Source: Mesorhizobium sp. (GTDB lineage Bacteria > Pseudomonadota > Alphaproteobacteria > Rhizobiales > Rhizobiaceae). Taken from it: a DNA stretch of 64,000 bases. Where the stretch lies: positions 1 through 64,000 of the forward strand of contig SAQL01000032.1 in NCBI GenBank assembly GCA_004020645.1. The letters run 5' to 3'. The number at the start of each line of letters is the position of its first letter. Position 1 is the first letter of the stretch. A program made the translations under genes and the position numbers. The notes under the pieces were generated by a model. The model was not told the origin of the DNA. It saw only the letters and a list, made by a program, of their open reading frames with translations, and ran no database searches. Of this stretch, positions 17,335-26,249 are shown piece by piece.

Positions 17335-19464
17335 TTACTCGGCCGCCTGGAGGTGATCGCCGTCGCCGGCCTCGGTATCGTCAGCGCTGATCTGCGCCTG
17401 ATCGGCAAGGAAGGCTGGCAGTTCCGATGCAGTGTCGGCGGGGGTGTCTTCCACCGGCTCGTCGACAACATCGTCGACTGCATCGACGACCTGAGAGGAT
17501 GGTGCCGGGCGAAGCGGCTCGGGCAGCCACCCGCTTCCTTCGAGCAGGCGGGCTGCCTCGCGCGCCATATCCGGCTTCTTCAGATGGTCGATCAACTGGG
17601 CGGATTGCTCACCTTTCGCCTCGCGGACGGCTTCAAGGATCCGCGCCTTGGTCACACGGCCGAGATAGTTGTCGACCGTCGGCGCCCAGCCGGCTTCCAC
17701 CATGTCGAAACCGATCGTGCGCGCCAGCTGGTCGGCATGGGCCAAGGCCCGTGGCCTCTTGTTCCAGGGTTCGACCACCGCATTCAGCGAAAGCGAAGCG
17801 CAATGCGCGAAGAGCGCCTGCCGGCTGACCTCGTCGAGATCGAGCAGGAAGGCCCACAGCCCGTCCGGCTCCTTGGGCAGGTCGTGGCCCCATTCCTCGT
17901 GCCGCTGCTCGATCTCCTTCGCCCATGGGGTCTCGGCGAGACCCTGCGTCTGACCGAACGTCGCGCTCTGCACCGTCAGTTCCAGGCAGGAATTCGAGCT
18001 GGAGACGTAGAAGGTCTTCAGCACGAAGGCATGCAGGACCGCGATGAGAGCCATGGTCGCATCGCCAGCCAGCGCATTACGCAGCGCGAGTGTGCGGGCG
18101 GCCGTGAGGTCGAGGACCAGGCGATCCGGAAGCGGTCGAACGCCATCGTCTTCTTCCTCCCCTTCGGGCGAAACTTGCTTCCCGTTCGCCGAGACGCCGT
18201 TGCCCGCCGTCGCAACATGGCCGTCGTCGCCACGGTCCTCATCATAGGCTTCGTCGCCGGCTTCGTTCGAGCGAACCGGTTCGTCTTCAGGCCGGACGAA
18301 CCCCGATTCCACCTTGAGCTGGCCATCGGCGCCAACTGAGATAAAGGCCCCGCCGCGGGCGACTTCGGCGGGATCATAGGCATAAGGCCGTTCGTTCAGG
18401 GCATCGAGGGCGCTACCCAGCTCATCAAGGCGGCTTTCGGTTTCTTCCGAATAATCCTCGGTTTCGGCGTATTCGGCGTCGAGCCTATCGTATTCGGCCT
18501 TTATGGCGTCATGTCGCGCGAGTTCATCGCCGCTCATTTCCCGCGGCTCGCCATAGAAGCGGCGCAGGCCTGAGGTATGGCCATAGGGGAAATCGAGCGC
18601 GGCCTCGACCCACTTCCAGCCCTCCCTGGTCTTCAGCGTCTCGGCGTCGACCTTGAGCTTCTCGAAGACAAGCTGCTCCAGGAGGGCGGGATCCTGCAGC
18701 CAGCCGCCCTGGTCCTGTTCGAAAAGGTCGCGCATGACCACGCCGCCGGCAGCCTCATAGGCTTCGATTCCGACATAAACGGCCCGGCGATCGGTCGCCC
18801 GCACAGCGGTTTCAGTGAGGAGCCGACGGATATAGTAGGCCTCCTTCACCTGCGATCGGGAAACGGTCTCCCAGACCTGCTCCTGGCGAGCCTGATCATC
18901 TGTGATCGAGAACGCCTGAAGCTGGTCGTAGCGCATTTCGTTCTGCTCGTAGAGAGCAAGCAGCTTCGGGGAGATCGACGCGAGCTTGAGGCGCTGCCTG
19001 ACATAAGCCGGTGTTACGTGAAAGCGCGAGGCAATCTGCTCGATCTCAAGCCCCTGATCTGTCAGGGTTTTAAAGGCCCGCAGTTCATCGAGCGGATGGA
19101 GCCGTTCGCGATGGAAGTTCTCGGCCAGCGAATCTTCCTCCGCCGACGTTCTGTCCGAACGATTGACGACGCAGGGGACGGTGTCCGTCTTTGCGAACTT
19201 CTTCTGCTTCACCAGAAATTCGATGGCGAGGAAGCGGCGGCCACCGGCTGGGACTTCGAACATGCCGGTTTCCCCGCCCTTTTCGTCGAGCATCGGCCGC
19301 ACATTCAGGCTTTCGAGCAGCCTGCGATGAGCGATGTCGGCGGCAAGCTCCTCGATCGTGACGCCGTTCTTGATGCGTCGGACGTTCTTCTGCGACAGAA
19401 CCAGCTTGTCGAACGGAATGTTCTCCGAGGGGTTCATGGTGATTTTCTGCGTGGCCTTGGCCAT
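17335..19464 (-). CDS. Large plasmid ParB/RepB/Spo0J-family protein
   Basis: The 709-residue protein has a ParB N-terminal nuclease-like domain at about residues 15-115 (DKLVLSQKNVRRI, VPAGGRRFLAIEFL, ENFHRERLHPLDELRAF). A central helix-turn-helix follows (IEQIASRFHVTPAYVRQRLKLA, near 125-145). A long acidic linker (EDRGDDGHVATAG, EGEEEDDGV) leads to a C-terminal alpha-helical region. It is about twice the length of chromosomal ParB. Such proteins are typical of rhizobial plasmids and integrative elements, where they bind DNA and may act as CTP-switch clamps. The start at 19464 follows GGAGAG. It is 17 kb from the ParA gene, so partnership is not assured. Confidence 0.85.
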   Translation of the reverse strand: MAKATQKITMNPSENIPFDKLVLSQKNVRRIKNGVTIEELAADIAHRRLLESLNVRPMLDEKGGETGMFEVPAGGRRFLAIEFLVKQKKFAKTDTVPCVVNRSDRTSAEEDSLAENFHRERLHPLDELRAFKTLTDQGLEIEQIASRFHVTPAYVRQRLKLASISPKLLALYEQNEMRYDQLQAFSITDDQARQEQVWETVSRSQVKEAYYIRRLLTETAVRATDRRAVYVGIEAYEAAGGVVMRDLFEQDQGGWLQDPALLEQLVFEKLKVDAETLKTREGWKWVEAALDFPYGHTSGLRRFYGEPREMSGDELARHDAIKAEYDRLDAEYAETEDYSEETESRLDELGSALDALNERPYAYDPAEVARGGAFISVGADGQLKVESGFVRPEDEPVRSNEAGDEAYDEDRGDDGHVATAGNGVSANGKQVSPEGEEEDDGVRPLPDRLVLDLTAARTLALRNALAGDATMALIAVLHAFVLKTFYVSSSNSCLELTVQSATFGQTQGLAETPWAKEIEQRHEEWGHDLPKEPDGLWAFLLDLDEVSRQALFAHCASLSLNAVVEPWNKRPRALAHADQLARTIGFDMVEAGWAPTVDNYLGRVTKARILEAVREAKGEQSAQLIDHLKKPDMAREAARLLEGSGWLPEPLRPAPSSQVVDAVDDVVDEPVEDTPADTASELPAFLADQAQISADDTEAGDGDHLQAAE

Positions 19465-19477
19465 GGTCAGATCTCTC

Positions 19478-19526
19478 CGTGACGGGCCGGCCGGAGCCTC
19501 TCTCCAAACCTCCAAACCCGTCGACG
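19478..19526 (-). promoter_or_regulatory. Folded leader of the parB-like gene
   Basis: CGTGACGGG (19478-19486) pairs with CCCGTCGACG (19517-19526) with one bulged base. The sequence is clearly homologous to the leader of the ardC-like gene at 20711-20758, sharing CTCCGTGACG, GCCGGA, CTCTCTCC, CCTCC and GCTCC in order. The ribosome binding site GGAGAG lies next to the 3' arm, suggesting shared translational control. Confidence 0.45.
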
Positions 19527-19800
19527 CTCCCCCCTCCCCCCTCTCCCTCTGTAACGGCGACGACCTCTCCCGCAAGCGATGGAACCGTAACCGGGAGACG
19601 GCGGGGATCCGGACACGCCAGGTTGATCTCGGGCGTCATCGAAGCGGCTCGCGTATGTCGACGCGGCCGAGCCTGCGCAGCGCATCGAGCATGCGGCCGA
19701 TGGTTCGTAAGAATGTGGATCAGCGCCTTTCGATCGAGCGTGACCGTTCGGCTCGTGCTCCGCGTCCGGTCATGACGCGGAGGCACCCGCTCAGTCCAGG
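19527..19800. other. Intergenic stretch, polypyrimidine on the plus strand
   Basis: No gene is seen. The segment 19528-19555 is a C/T run, meaning a purine-rich leader on the minus strand. The remainder presumably carries the ParB promoter. Confidence 0.4.
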
Positions 19801-20700
19801 TCACGCCGCAGCGGCGCTGACCTGATTGCCGGGCTGTTGGGCATGCATCCAGTCCACAGCAGCCTGAGCCTTGCTCGATGCCGTGAAAATGGCGGAGGTA
19901 TCGTTGCGAAGAACCCTTAACCAGCTGGAAATATAGGCGGCGTGATCCGGCCGGGGTCGTGACGATATCGATAGATCGGCAAGTATCATCGCTGCGCCAG
20001 AGTCTGCGATTATTTCCTCCATGGCATAGGCTTCGGAGCCAAAACTTCCGGATAGTTCGCGATCGAGCCTGTGCTTCGCCCCCGTGGCATGGAGACCTTC
20101 GTGGAAAAGCACGCTGTAGTGAGATGCAACGTCACGAAACGAGCTGAAAACTGGCACATGCACCCGATCAGCCGGAGGCAAATAATAGGCCTCGCTGCCC
20201 CCGTAGACGGTGTTGATGCCAAGGTTTGCATAGAATGCATCGGCATGCGCGATGCGTTCTTCCTCTGAGCTGGCCACTGCAGGTTCGGGCTCATAACCAT
20301 CGACCTGCCCGCAGTTGAACACCGAATAGCCGCGGGCAAATAAACGTCGACGCTCACCAGTATCGCCTGTTTCATCGCCTTCTTCATCAGTATTGGCGCC
20401 GATCTGCCCCCAGAAGACGACGGTCGTGGCCTTCTCGCCTTTGCGCACCTGGGCGCCAAGTGCCTGCCACTGGCGATATGTTCCCCACAGGCCGTCAGGA
20501 TATCCAGCTCTCTGTGCCGCGGCCCATAGGGAGAGCGTGTTCACGCCGCGGTACGCTTTACTGGACGCAACGTTTATCGGGCGGGCGGTAGCCGTCCCTT
20601 CATGATGCCAGGGCATCACAAACTCACCGGCGCCGGCCTCGATCGCCGCGATGATCTGGTTGGTTATACGTGCATAAATGTCGGCTCGGTCGCTGGACAT
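19801..20700 (-). CDS. ArdC-like antirestriction protein
   Basis: The 299-residue protein has an N-terminal ArdC ssDNA-binding domain (DIYARITNQIIAAIEAGAGEF, PWHHEG, RPINVASSKAYRGVN, LWGTYRQW). A C-terminal zincin-type metallopeptidase domain has the HEGLH motif in LFHEGLHATG and the distal EEIIADSGA. Family members such as ArdC protect incoming ssDNA during conjugation, so this gene supports the mobile origin of the region. The length and both metal-binding histidines look intact. The start at 20700 follows CGGAG and a folded leader. Confidence 0.88.
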   Translation of the reverse strand: MSSDRADIYARITNQIIAAIEAGAGEFVMPWHHEGTATARPINVASSKAYRGVNTLSLWAAAQRAGYPDGLWGTYRQWQALGAQVRKGEKATTVVFWGQIGANTDEEGDETGDTGERRRLFARGYSVFNCGQVDGYEPEPAVASSEEERIAHADAFYANLGINTVYGGSEAYYLPPADRVHVPVFSSFRDVASHYSVLFHEGLHATGAKHRLDRELSGSFGSEAYAMEEIIADSGAAMILADLSISSRPRPDHAAYISSWLRVLRNDTSAIFTASSKAQAAVDWMHAQQPGNQVSAAAA

Positions 20701-20710
20701 GCGGAATGCT

Positions 20711-20758
20711 CCGTGACGAGCGGCCGGAAACTCTCTCCGGCCTCCCAACTCGTCACGG
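20711..20758 (-). promoter_or_regulatory. Folded leader of the ardC-like gene
   Basis: Perfect 10-bp outer arms (20711-20720 and 20749-20758) enclose a 7-bp inner stem (20722-20728 and 20736-20742). On the mRNA the 3' outer arm runs directly into the GGAG ribosome binding site. The same element in degenerate form precedes parB. Confidence 0.5.
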
Positions 20759-20883
20759 CTCCCCGGCCCGGCTCTCCCCTCACTCCGCGCCAGCGCTGCC
20801 GCCCGCCGTCTGACCGTTGTTGCGGGTCATGACGGTGTGCCATATCGCCATGTTCACAGCCGCCAATCAGCGCGCAAGAAAAA

Positions 20884-20906
20884 GGCCGGGCTTGCAGCAC
20901 CCGGCC
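20884..20906. other. Minor GC hairpin in a gene-free stretch
   Basis: GGCCGGG (20884-20890) and CCCGGCC (20900-20906) form a 7-bp stem. The surrounding 20760-21070 holds no gene that I can support. Confidence 0.3.
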
Positions 20907-21072
20907 AAGCAAGAGGTCAAAAACCTCCAGAGGGGAACGCGCCGAACGCAATGGGAGGAGAACGCCCGACGCACCGCGCATATAGGTCAGCAAGGATGGC
21001 ATCTCAACGACATGCCAGTAGACCACGAGGCTTGATCCTCTTGGTGCACTGAAGCTTGCGAGCCCGGGGCGC

Positions 21073-21255
21073 TTGCCGAAAACGCTCATTTTTTTGCCGG
21101 CAGATCGTCCGACAGCGGCCGCCCTGCTCCACGGCCAGCCCCGAGCGACCGCGCTCTATATCGTCCCGCCAATGAGAGATCCGTCCTACGCGGAACCGCT
21201 TGAGGAGCTGATTGCATCGCGTCCCGGAATTGATGCGGTGGATGTGGAGGATAAG
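21073..21255 (+). pseudogene. Fragment of a second DUF1173 gene (C-terminal part)
   Basis: The frame reads IFLPADRPTAAALLHG, then ATALYIVPPMRDPSYAEPL and ELIASRPGIDAV. This matches the C-terminal segment of the intact DUF1173 protein at 13803-14999 (PVAMYIVPGG, EYERALAEMIEARPEM). The rest of the gene and the final WRSS-like end are missing, so this is a remnant of a duplicated or replaced DUF1173 gene. Confidence 0.6.
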
Positions 21256-21615
21256 CGGATGGAGAAATGCAGCCGTTGCCAAGTCGATGAAGCTTGCCAT
21301 GGCCGGCGGCGTTTGCCGGCGACGGCGAACAAGAGGTTGTTGCGGCGGGATCGGTGCTTGTGAGGCCGAGCACATAGTAGACCGCGCTGGCGGCCCTTCT
21401 GAGGGGCAACGCCCGCTCAGCGAGCCGGCCCAACTCGTGGGTCGGATTCGCGCGCCCGGAAGCCTGGCTCTGGGCAAGGAACCCGCGCGAGATGAGGGTC
21501 TGATTATGGAAGATCCGGCGCCGGACCAGGAAGGCCATCGCGGAAGCAACGGATCGCCTTTGGTAGGGGAGCCTTGACCTGCTGAGGCGCGCGGGGGGCT
21601 GCCGCCCATTCTCCG

Positions 21616-21879
21616 TTATCCCGCGAACAATTCCTTGTACCCTGTCGTCACCATCCAGTTCGCCCGATCGAGATGGCTTCGCGCGGCTTTGCGGGCGCGC
21701 TCCGGTTCCTGCACCGGATCGATGCCGAGGATCTCCTGCGCCATCTCCTCATAGCTGGCATCATCAGCGGCCGCATCCAGGAACCTCAGGTACAGCGTGT
21801 GGTGCTGCTTGTCGTACGCGGTCAGGCTGTCGGACCACGGCACTTCTTCCTGGATTGCCGGTTTCGTTCCGACTTTCAT
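21616..21879 (-). CDS. DUF2285-like small protein
   Basis: The 87-residue protein has a C-terminal half, EILGIDPVQEPERARKAARSHLDRANWMVTTGYKELFAG. It resembles the C-terminal domain of rhizobial DUF2285-type proteins and the end of the protein at 27052-27564. DUF2285 proteins are predicted DNA-binding and occur on plasmids and symbiosis islands. The ATG at 21879 has GGAG 12 bases upstream; ATG codons at 21897 and 21900 are alternatives. Function unknown. Confidence 0.6.
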   Translation of the reverse strand: MKVGTKPAIQEEVPWSDSLTAYDKQHHTLYLRFLDAAADDASYEEMAQEILGIDPVQEPERARKAARSHLDRANWMVTTGYKELFAG

Positions 21880-22167
21880 GGCAGTTCTGCACTCCATCAT
21901 TATTTTCGTGGAATATTCCTTCGACAGGTTAGCCCAAGGGGACAGGAATCATAGTCCTAAATGACAATCCCTGATCTCTCCGCAAGTGTCCCGCAGCGGC
22001 AGCGCTTCGGGCACAGCTTCGACATTCTGCCGCCGCCTCGACCCAGTCCAGGCGGCTCAACGGCGGCAGGTCCTCGAGTTCCCCTCGATGAGCTGCTTGC
22101 GCGCGAGGCGCGGCAATCTTGCAGCGATGCGGAGATGAACGAAATTCATGAGCGCGCGTCCAAGTTC

Positions 22168-22416
22168 TCAATCGCTGCGCAGAATCTTTGCTTCGAGCGC
22201 GGCTGCCACAAAAGCACGCCGAGCGACTGGTGGATGAGCCTCACCTCGCAATACCTGCAGACAGGCGTCCATCGCTGCCTTACGCTTCTCGGTCTGATGA
22301 TGGAGATGCCGCAGCAAGATGTTGGACGCGTCATTGACATCGAACACGACACGCTCCGAGCTGTGACGGCTGACCTGAACAACGACTGGCCTTTCAAATC
22401 TGCTCGAGCCGGTCAT
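22168..22416 (-). CDS. DUF982 family protein
   Basis: An 82-residue protein with the DUF982 layout: an N-terminal FERPVVVQV strand, a helix with NDASNILLRHL, then KRKAAMDACLQVLRGEA and ARRAFVAAALEAKIL. DUF982 proteins are short, often multicopy in Rhizobiales, and of unknown function. The ATG at 22416 has a strong GGGGGAG ribosome binding site. A second family member lies at 22627-22929. Confidence 0.7.
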   Translation of the reverse strand: MTGSSRFERPVVVQVSRHSSERVVFDVNDASNILLRHLHHQTEKRKAAMDACLQVLRGEAHPPVARRAFVAAALEAKILRSD

Positions 22417-22626
22417 CACTCCCCCCTTCTACACCGAGCGGCGACAGCCCCGCTCGCGCATATTTCCTCAGCCGAACGATTCGGCTGCATCCCCGCAGCT
22501 AAACCTCATCGCCGGCGTCCAAGCGATCGTCATGAGCGCTTTCTGGTTCATGTCCGGTGGCGCGGGATTTGGCTAGCTCAATCTCGACAATGTCGCCTTG
22601 CGGTAGTGTCGCACACTTGTGGAGGC

Positions 22627-22929
22627 CTACGCCTGCACTTTTCCGGTGCCCGCCTTGCACGCAGCGAGCCACTGCATGGCGGAGGTTGGGTCCTCCAATA
22701 TGGCAACTCGCTTCGCAAAGCCGATAAAGGCATTGCTGGCAGCGCCCATCGGTATGTGCCCAGCATACGCGTCACAACACGCCCGCAGGGCGGTTTCGTA
22801 GGTCAGGTCTCTGCGATCCTCGGGCCACTCATTGAGAAACTCGATGGCGTCCGCAGGACTGGCAATCTCTTGCACGATATAGCTGGCGCGCTTCACGAAA
22901 ATGGGGCTGCTGAAAGCCTCAGCGTTCAT
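22627..22929 (-). CDS. DUF982 family protein
   Basis: A 100-residue DUF982 protein: FSSPIFVKRASYIVQEIASPADAIEFLNEWPE, then YETALRACCDAYAG and ASNAFIGFAKRVAIL. It starts at 22929 after GGGAGGG. It is arranged in tandem with the shorter paralogue at 22168-22416, about 210 bp away, suggesting an old duplication. Role unknown. Confidence 0.75.
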   Translation of the reverse strand: MNAEAFSSPIFVKRASYIVQEIASPADAIEFLNEWPEDRRDLTYETALRACCDAYAGHIPMGAASNAFIGFAKRVAILEDPTSAMQWLAACKAGTGKVQA

Positions 22930-23412
22930 TCGTTCCCTCCCACCTGCTCCATAGCCAATTTGCGCGACGGGCGGTATCGATGCCTGCCGATCATTGCAGC
23001 AATGTGCTGTCAGGGCGATGACGATTCAAGAGGACGAAGATGCGTGATTTGCATCCCTGCAAGCAGTTCGGCTGCGCATCACCGCGAAGTCCGGCGAAGC
23101 CTGTTCAGGCATCTATCTTCCTTCCTGGCCTGATCTGAGGAGAACATACCCCCGGGTGCCGTCATCTCTAACGGCGGACGAACCACACAAATTGAAAAGG
23201 CCCCGTGTAACTGCCGAGCCAGACTATGACCGCCTAGGAAGTGAGCGCCCGCACGGTCTCCCTGATGACCGGCGACGCAACCTCGCGGCTTCGTGAGATC
23301 TGGCTGGCTGACACTGTTTGCCCAGACATTCCCGATGCGGCGGCTATGCACGGAACTGAGCATCTGTTCAGGGCCATGGCTGTGCTATACGGCTTTGATG
23401 GCTATTGTTTCG
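22930..23412. other. Gene-free stretch between DUF982 and DUF309 genes
   Basis: No supported gene. The two flanking genes are divergent, so promoters for both should lie here. Confidence 0.35.
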
Positions 23413-24003
23413 ATGTTGCGCCGGCGCTGGCTGCCGGAAAAGAGCTTTCCATCCTATGCCTATCTGCCGGGCAGGCAACCGCATCCCGTGCGCGATCCCG
23501 CGGGCCATAGCTACAATAGCGAAGCCATGCCGCTGGCCGCAAAGGCGTCGCTGGAGTCAGGCATATTCCTCTGGGGTCTCGACCTGTTCAACCACGGCTA
23601 TTACTGGGAGGCGCATGAGGCGTGGGAAGGTCTGTGGCAAGTTGCAGACCGAGGTGCTCCGCTTCGGACGCTCTTCAAGGGATTGATCCTGTTATCGGCG
23701 GCCGGCGTGAAGATCCGCGAGGGCAAGCAGGCGGCGGCGATACGTCATGCCGGACGCGCCGCGGCGCTCCTTCGTCGGCTGATGAACCCGCAGGATCATA
23801 CCTTCGAGCGCGGGCTCGGCATGTCACCCGCAGTGCTTGCCGAACAGGCCGAAGCGGCGGCAAGGTTCCCGGCAACCTTGCCGGCGACAGCGCTCGGTCA
23901 GCCTCAACCCGTGTTTGACTTCATTCTCGGACCAAGCTCCGGCGGAAGGCCGATCAGCTCGCAAGAAAGACAAGCAGTCATCCGTAGAAGACGCCAGGAA
24001 TAG
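23413..24003 (+). CDS. DUF309 family protein
   Basis: A 196-residue protein with the rhizobial N-terminal segment FPSYAYLPGRQPHPVRDPAGHS and the DUF309 core: LFNHGYYWEAHEAWEGLW (HxxxWExHE-type motif), LFKGLILLSAAGVKIREG and HAGRAAALL. The conserved His, Trp and Glu residues suggest a small metal-binding helical bundle; the function is unknown. The ATG at 23413 is chosen because homology starts there; an earlier ATG is at 23398. Confidence 0.8.
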   Translation: MLRRRWLPEKSFPSYAYLPGRQPHPVRDPAGHSYNSEAMPLAAKASLESGIFLWGLDLFNHGYYWEAHEAWEGLWQVADRGAPLRTLFKGLILLSAAGVKIREGKQAAAIRHAGRAAALLRRLMNPQDHTFERGLGMSPAVLAEQAEAAARFPATLPATALGQPQPVFDFILGPSSGGRPISSQERQAVIRRRRQE

Positions 24004-24300
24004 ACCCGAACCCGTTGGTCCCGTCGCTTACGAAGGACGAATGCCAGGTTCCACTCACCTGGCCGTATTTTCGTGTAGCGCGGAATTTCGTCACGTTGTT
24101 TCCGGAATTGCAAAAGCTGAAAAGAGCATGGCTGCAGATCGGTTCTGGCGCCTGGCAGCCGAACGATTTCCGGGGCGGACGCGTATTAGCAATAGATTAT
24201 GGCGATACTTATGCTGCCGAGACACTTATTGCTTTCAGCGACAGCCGTCACTATGTAGCAGGACTTCGCCTGCTGTCTTTCAAGCCACCCGGAGAATTTC

Positions 24301-24765
24301 ATGACAGAAGAAGCCGATCACAATCTCGACGCCCTCATGGAGCTTACCGCCGATGTCGTCTCAGCCTATGTCTCTAACAATCCGGTCCCAGTGGGCGATC
24401 TTCCCGCCCTGATCGGCCAAGTACATGCGGCACTGAAAGGAACGGCCGGCAGCGTTTCCGCAGAACAGCCGCAGGCTCTCAAGCCTGCTGTCCCGATCAA
24501 GAAGTCGGTGATGGCGGACTACATCATCTGCCTTGACGATGGAAAGAAGTTCAAATCGCTAAAGCGCCATCTGTCGACCCACTATGGCCTCACGCCGGAC
24601 GAATATCGCGCCAAGTGGGGCCTGCCGGCGGACTATCCCATGGTCGCGCCGAACTACGCCGCTGCGCGCTCGGCGTTGGCCAAGACCATGGGTCTCGGCC
24701 GCAAACCGAAAGAGTCGGAAACGCCGGCGCCGGCGAAGCGGACCGGCAAGAAGGTCGCAGCCTGA
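24301..24765 (+). CDS. MucR/Ros-family transcriptional regulator
   Basis: The 154-residue protein has the Ros/MucR domain: DYIICLDDGKKFKSLKRHLS, then HYGLTPDEYRAKWGLPADYPMVAPNYA. This prokaryotic zinc-finger family binds AT-rich promoters and controls exopolysaccharide, virulence and cell-cycle genes in Rhizobiales. One ligand position is Asp in CLDD, as in many MucR proteins. N- and C-terminal tails are normal for the family. It stands alone, so its targets cannot be read from context. Confidence 0.9.
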   Translation: MTEEADHNLDALMELTADVVSAYVSNNPVPVGDLPALIGQVHAALKGTAGSVSAEQPQALKPAVPIKKSVMADYIICLDDGKKFKSLKRHLSTHYGLTPDEYRAKWGLPADYPMVAPNYAAARSALAKTMGLGRKPKESETPAPAKRTGKKVAA

Positions 24766-24895
24766 CCTTATCTCTCGAGGGTCGTTCTGGAGCGCGCAGC
24801 TACCATCGGCATGATCTGCGCAGAATAGGAAAAGGCGGAGGACCAAATCCCGCCTTACCGCGTTCATTCGCCCTTGCCGGGACGCAGGAGAAAAT

Positions 24896-25108
24896 TCAGT
24901 CAGCTTTGCTGAGGCTGCCAGCAGAAGACTTGCCAGTGCGGCGGTCGTGCTCGATCTCATAGTTGATCGTCTGGCTGTCATTTAGCGTCGAGAGGCCCGC
25001 GCGTTCGACAGCGGAAATGTGGACGAAAACATCCTGATCGTCATTGTCGGGCTGGATAAATCCAAATCCCTTGGGGCTGTTGAACCTCTTCACCGTTCCA
25101 GTCGCCAT
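24896..25108 (-). CDS. Cold-shock family protein (CspA-like)
   Basis: The 70-residue protein has the cold-shock domain with both RNA-binding motifs, KGFGFIQPD (RNP1) and VFVHISAV (RNP2). It binds single-stranded RNA or DNA and melts structure at low temperature or in stress. It starts at 25108 and has the normal length. It is transcribed towards MucR, with convergent stops about 130 bp apart. Confidence 0.92.
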   Translation of the reverse strand: MATGTVKRFNSPKGFGFIQPDNDDQDVFVHISAVERAGLSTLNDSQTINYEIEHDRRTGKSSAGSLSKAD

Positions 25109-25245
25109 ACTAAAGGCCCCGCGAGCTTGCTCCTGCGGAAACCATTTTGGGTTTTTGCGATGGAAGTGTTCGACCTTGGATACGTCATCGAACTGTGCCG
25201 CCGAATCTGAGACAGCGAGCAACGCTGCCGATACATATGAGCGGT

Positions 25246-25269
25246 GAATTTTAGCGACGGTTAAAATTC
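25246..25269. promoter_or_regulatory. AT-rich inverted repeat upstream of the cold-shock gene
   Basis: GAATTTTA (25246-25253) and TAAAATTC (25262-25269) form an 8-bp inverted repeat about 140 bp upstream of the csp start. It could be an operator, or a terminator for an unseen transcript. Confidence 0.3.
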
Positions 25270-25339
25270 GAGTTTTTCAAATCGGCCGGCGTTAGTTTTC
25301 AGATGCTACCCACGCTGCATGGGGCGGTGACGGTTAAAT

Positions 25340-25549
25340 ATGCGTGGCCTGGGTTGGATTAAAAGCATACGGCTGGCTGAAGCTCAGCAGATGCGAGATC
25401 GAATTGCTTTGCTTGAGTGCGAACTGATCAATGCGGCCGCTTCCAAGGGCAAATCCAATTTGCTTAACGTTGGACACGAGCTTCGTTCGCAGAAGGCCCG
25501 GTTGGAACGCCTCGAACACTGCATCGCCTGGATGCCGGAGCGGGTCTGA
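25340..25549 (+). CDS. Small hypothetical protein with a coiled-coil-like helix
   Basis: A 69-residue frame rich in Arg, Glu and Leu with heptad-like spacing (QMRDRIALLECELI, RSQKARLERLEHCI). No family is recognised and the ribosome binding site is weak. Its helical character is the only support. Confidence 0.3.
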   Translation: MRGLGWIKSIRLAEAQQMRDRIALLECELINAAASKGKSNLLNVGHELRSQKARLERLEHCIAWMPERV

Positions 25550-26004
25550 TGTCGCGCCAATGCAATCGATACGGCAACGCTTTACAGTCGGCGGTATCGC
25601 TCGCTGGATTTGGTTATGCCCGAGACGCTTTCTCTCCACGGGCGGTTACCACGATTGAGCACACCGAGCCCGGGCGCCTCGGACCATTAGGGCACGCACG
25701 ACGGCGTGTCCGATGAAGCCTGATCCCCCTATCGCCATCGTTCTCATGCCTTGTTGCTTCAGAGTCGGGACATCACGGCCCGATAGTGTACGGTGGACAA
25801 GCGTTGCGCCGAAATCGGGATCGTCGCGGACCAATCGTTCATGTATCTCACGCAGAGCGTGACGCGGAACCGAAGCATAGGGTGGTGCACCGCGTGATGG
25901 GCGTAGATGGCTCGCCAACCACTTCAATGCTAGCCGGCAGCACGCGCTGATGAACCTCTCGACCAAGACGGCTCTTGCATTAGTAATTCCGCGCTGCTCT
26001 GGGA

Positions 26005-26211
26005 TCATGCCGCCTTCGGCCTAACGGCGACGACAAGGTCGGCTTCTTCGGTATGTCCGTGTTGAAACGCCAGCAGCACCTGATAGGCGAGATCCGCTGC
26101 TTCGCCGGAGGTACGTTCCAAGTGCGTCTCCTCGCAAAGCTTGTCGAAGGCACGTTGGCACCGTTGTAGCTCAGAGGGGTAGAAGCAGCCCTGTCGAAAG
26201 CCGTTCAACAT
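26005..26211 (-). CDS. Small hypothetical protein
   Basis: The 68-residue protein starts at ATG 26211 behind a good GAGGGAG ribosome binding site. The sequence has well-formed amphipathic helices (SELQRCQRAFDKLCEE, SGEAADLAYQVLLAFQHG). No family is recognised; similar short acidic proteins are common on rhizobial replicons. Likely real because of its start signal and codon use. Confidence 0.5.
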   Translation of the reverse strand: MLNGFRQGCFYPSELQRCQRAFDKLCEETHLERTSGEAADLAYQVLLAFQHGHTEEADLVVAVRPKAA

Positions 26212-26249
26212 CAAGCGCGCTCCCTCAAAGGCACCTAAATGCTGCAACG

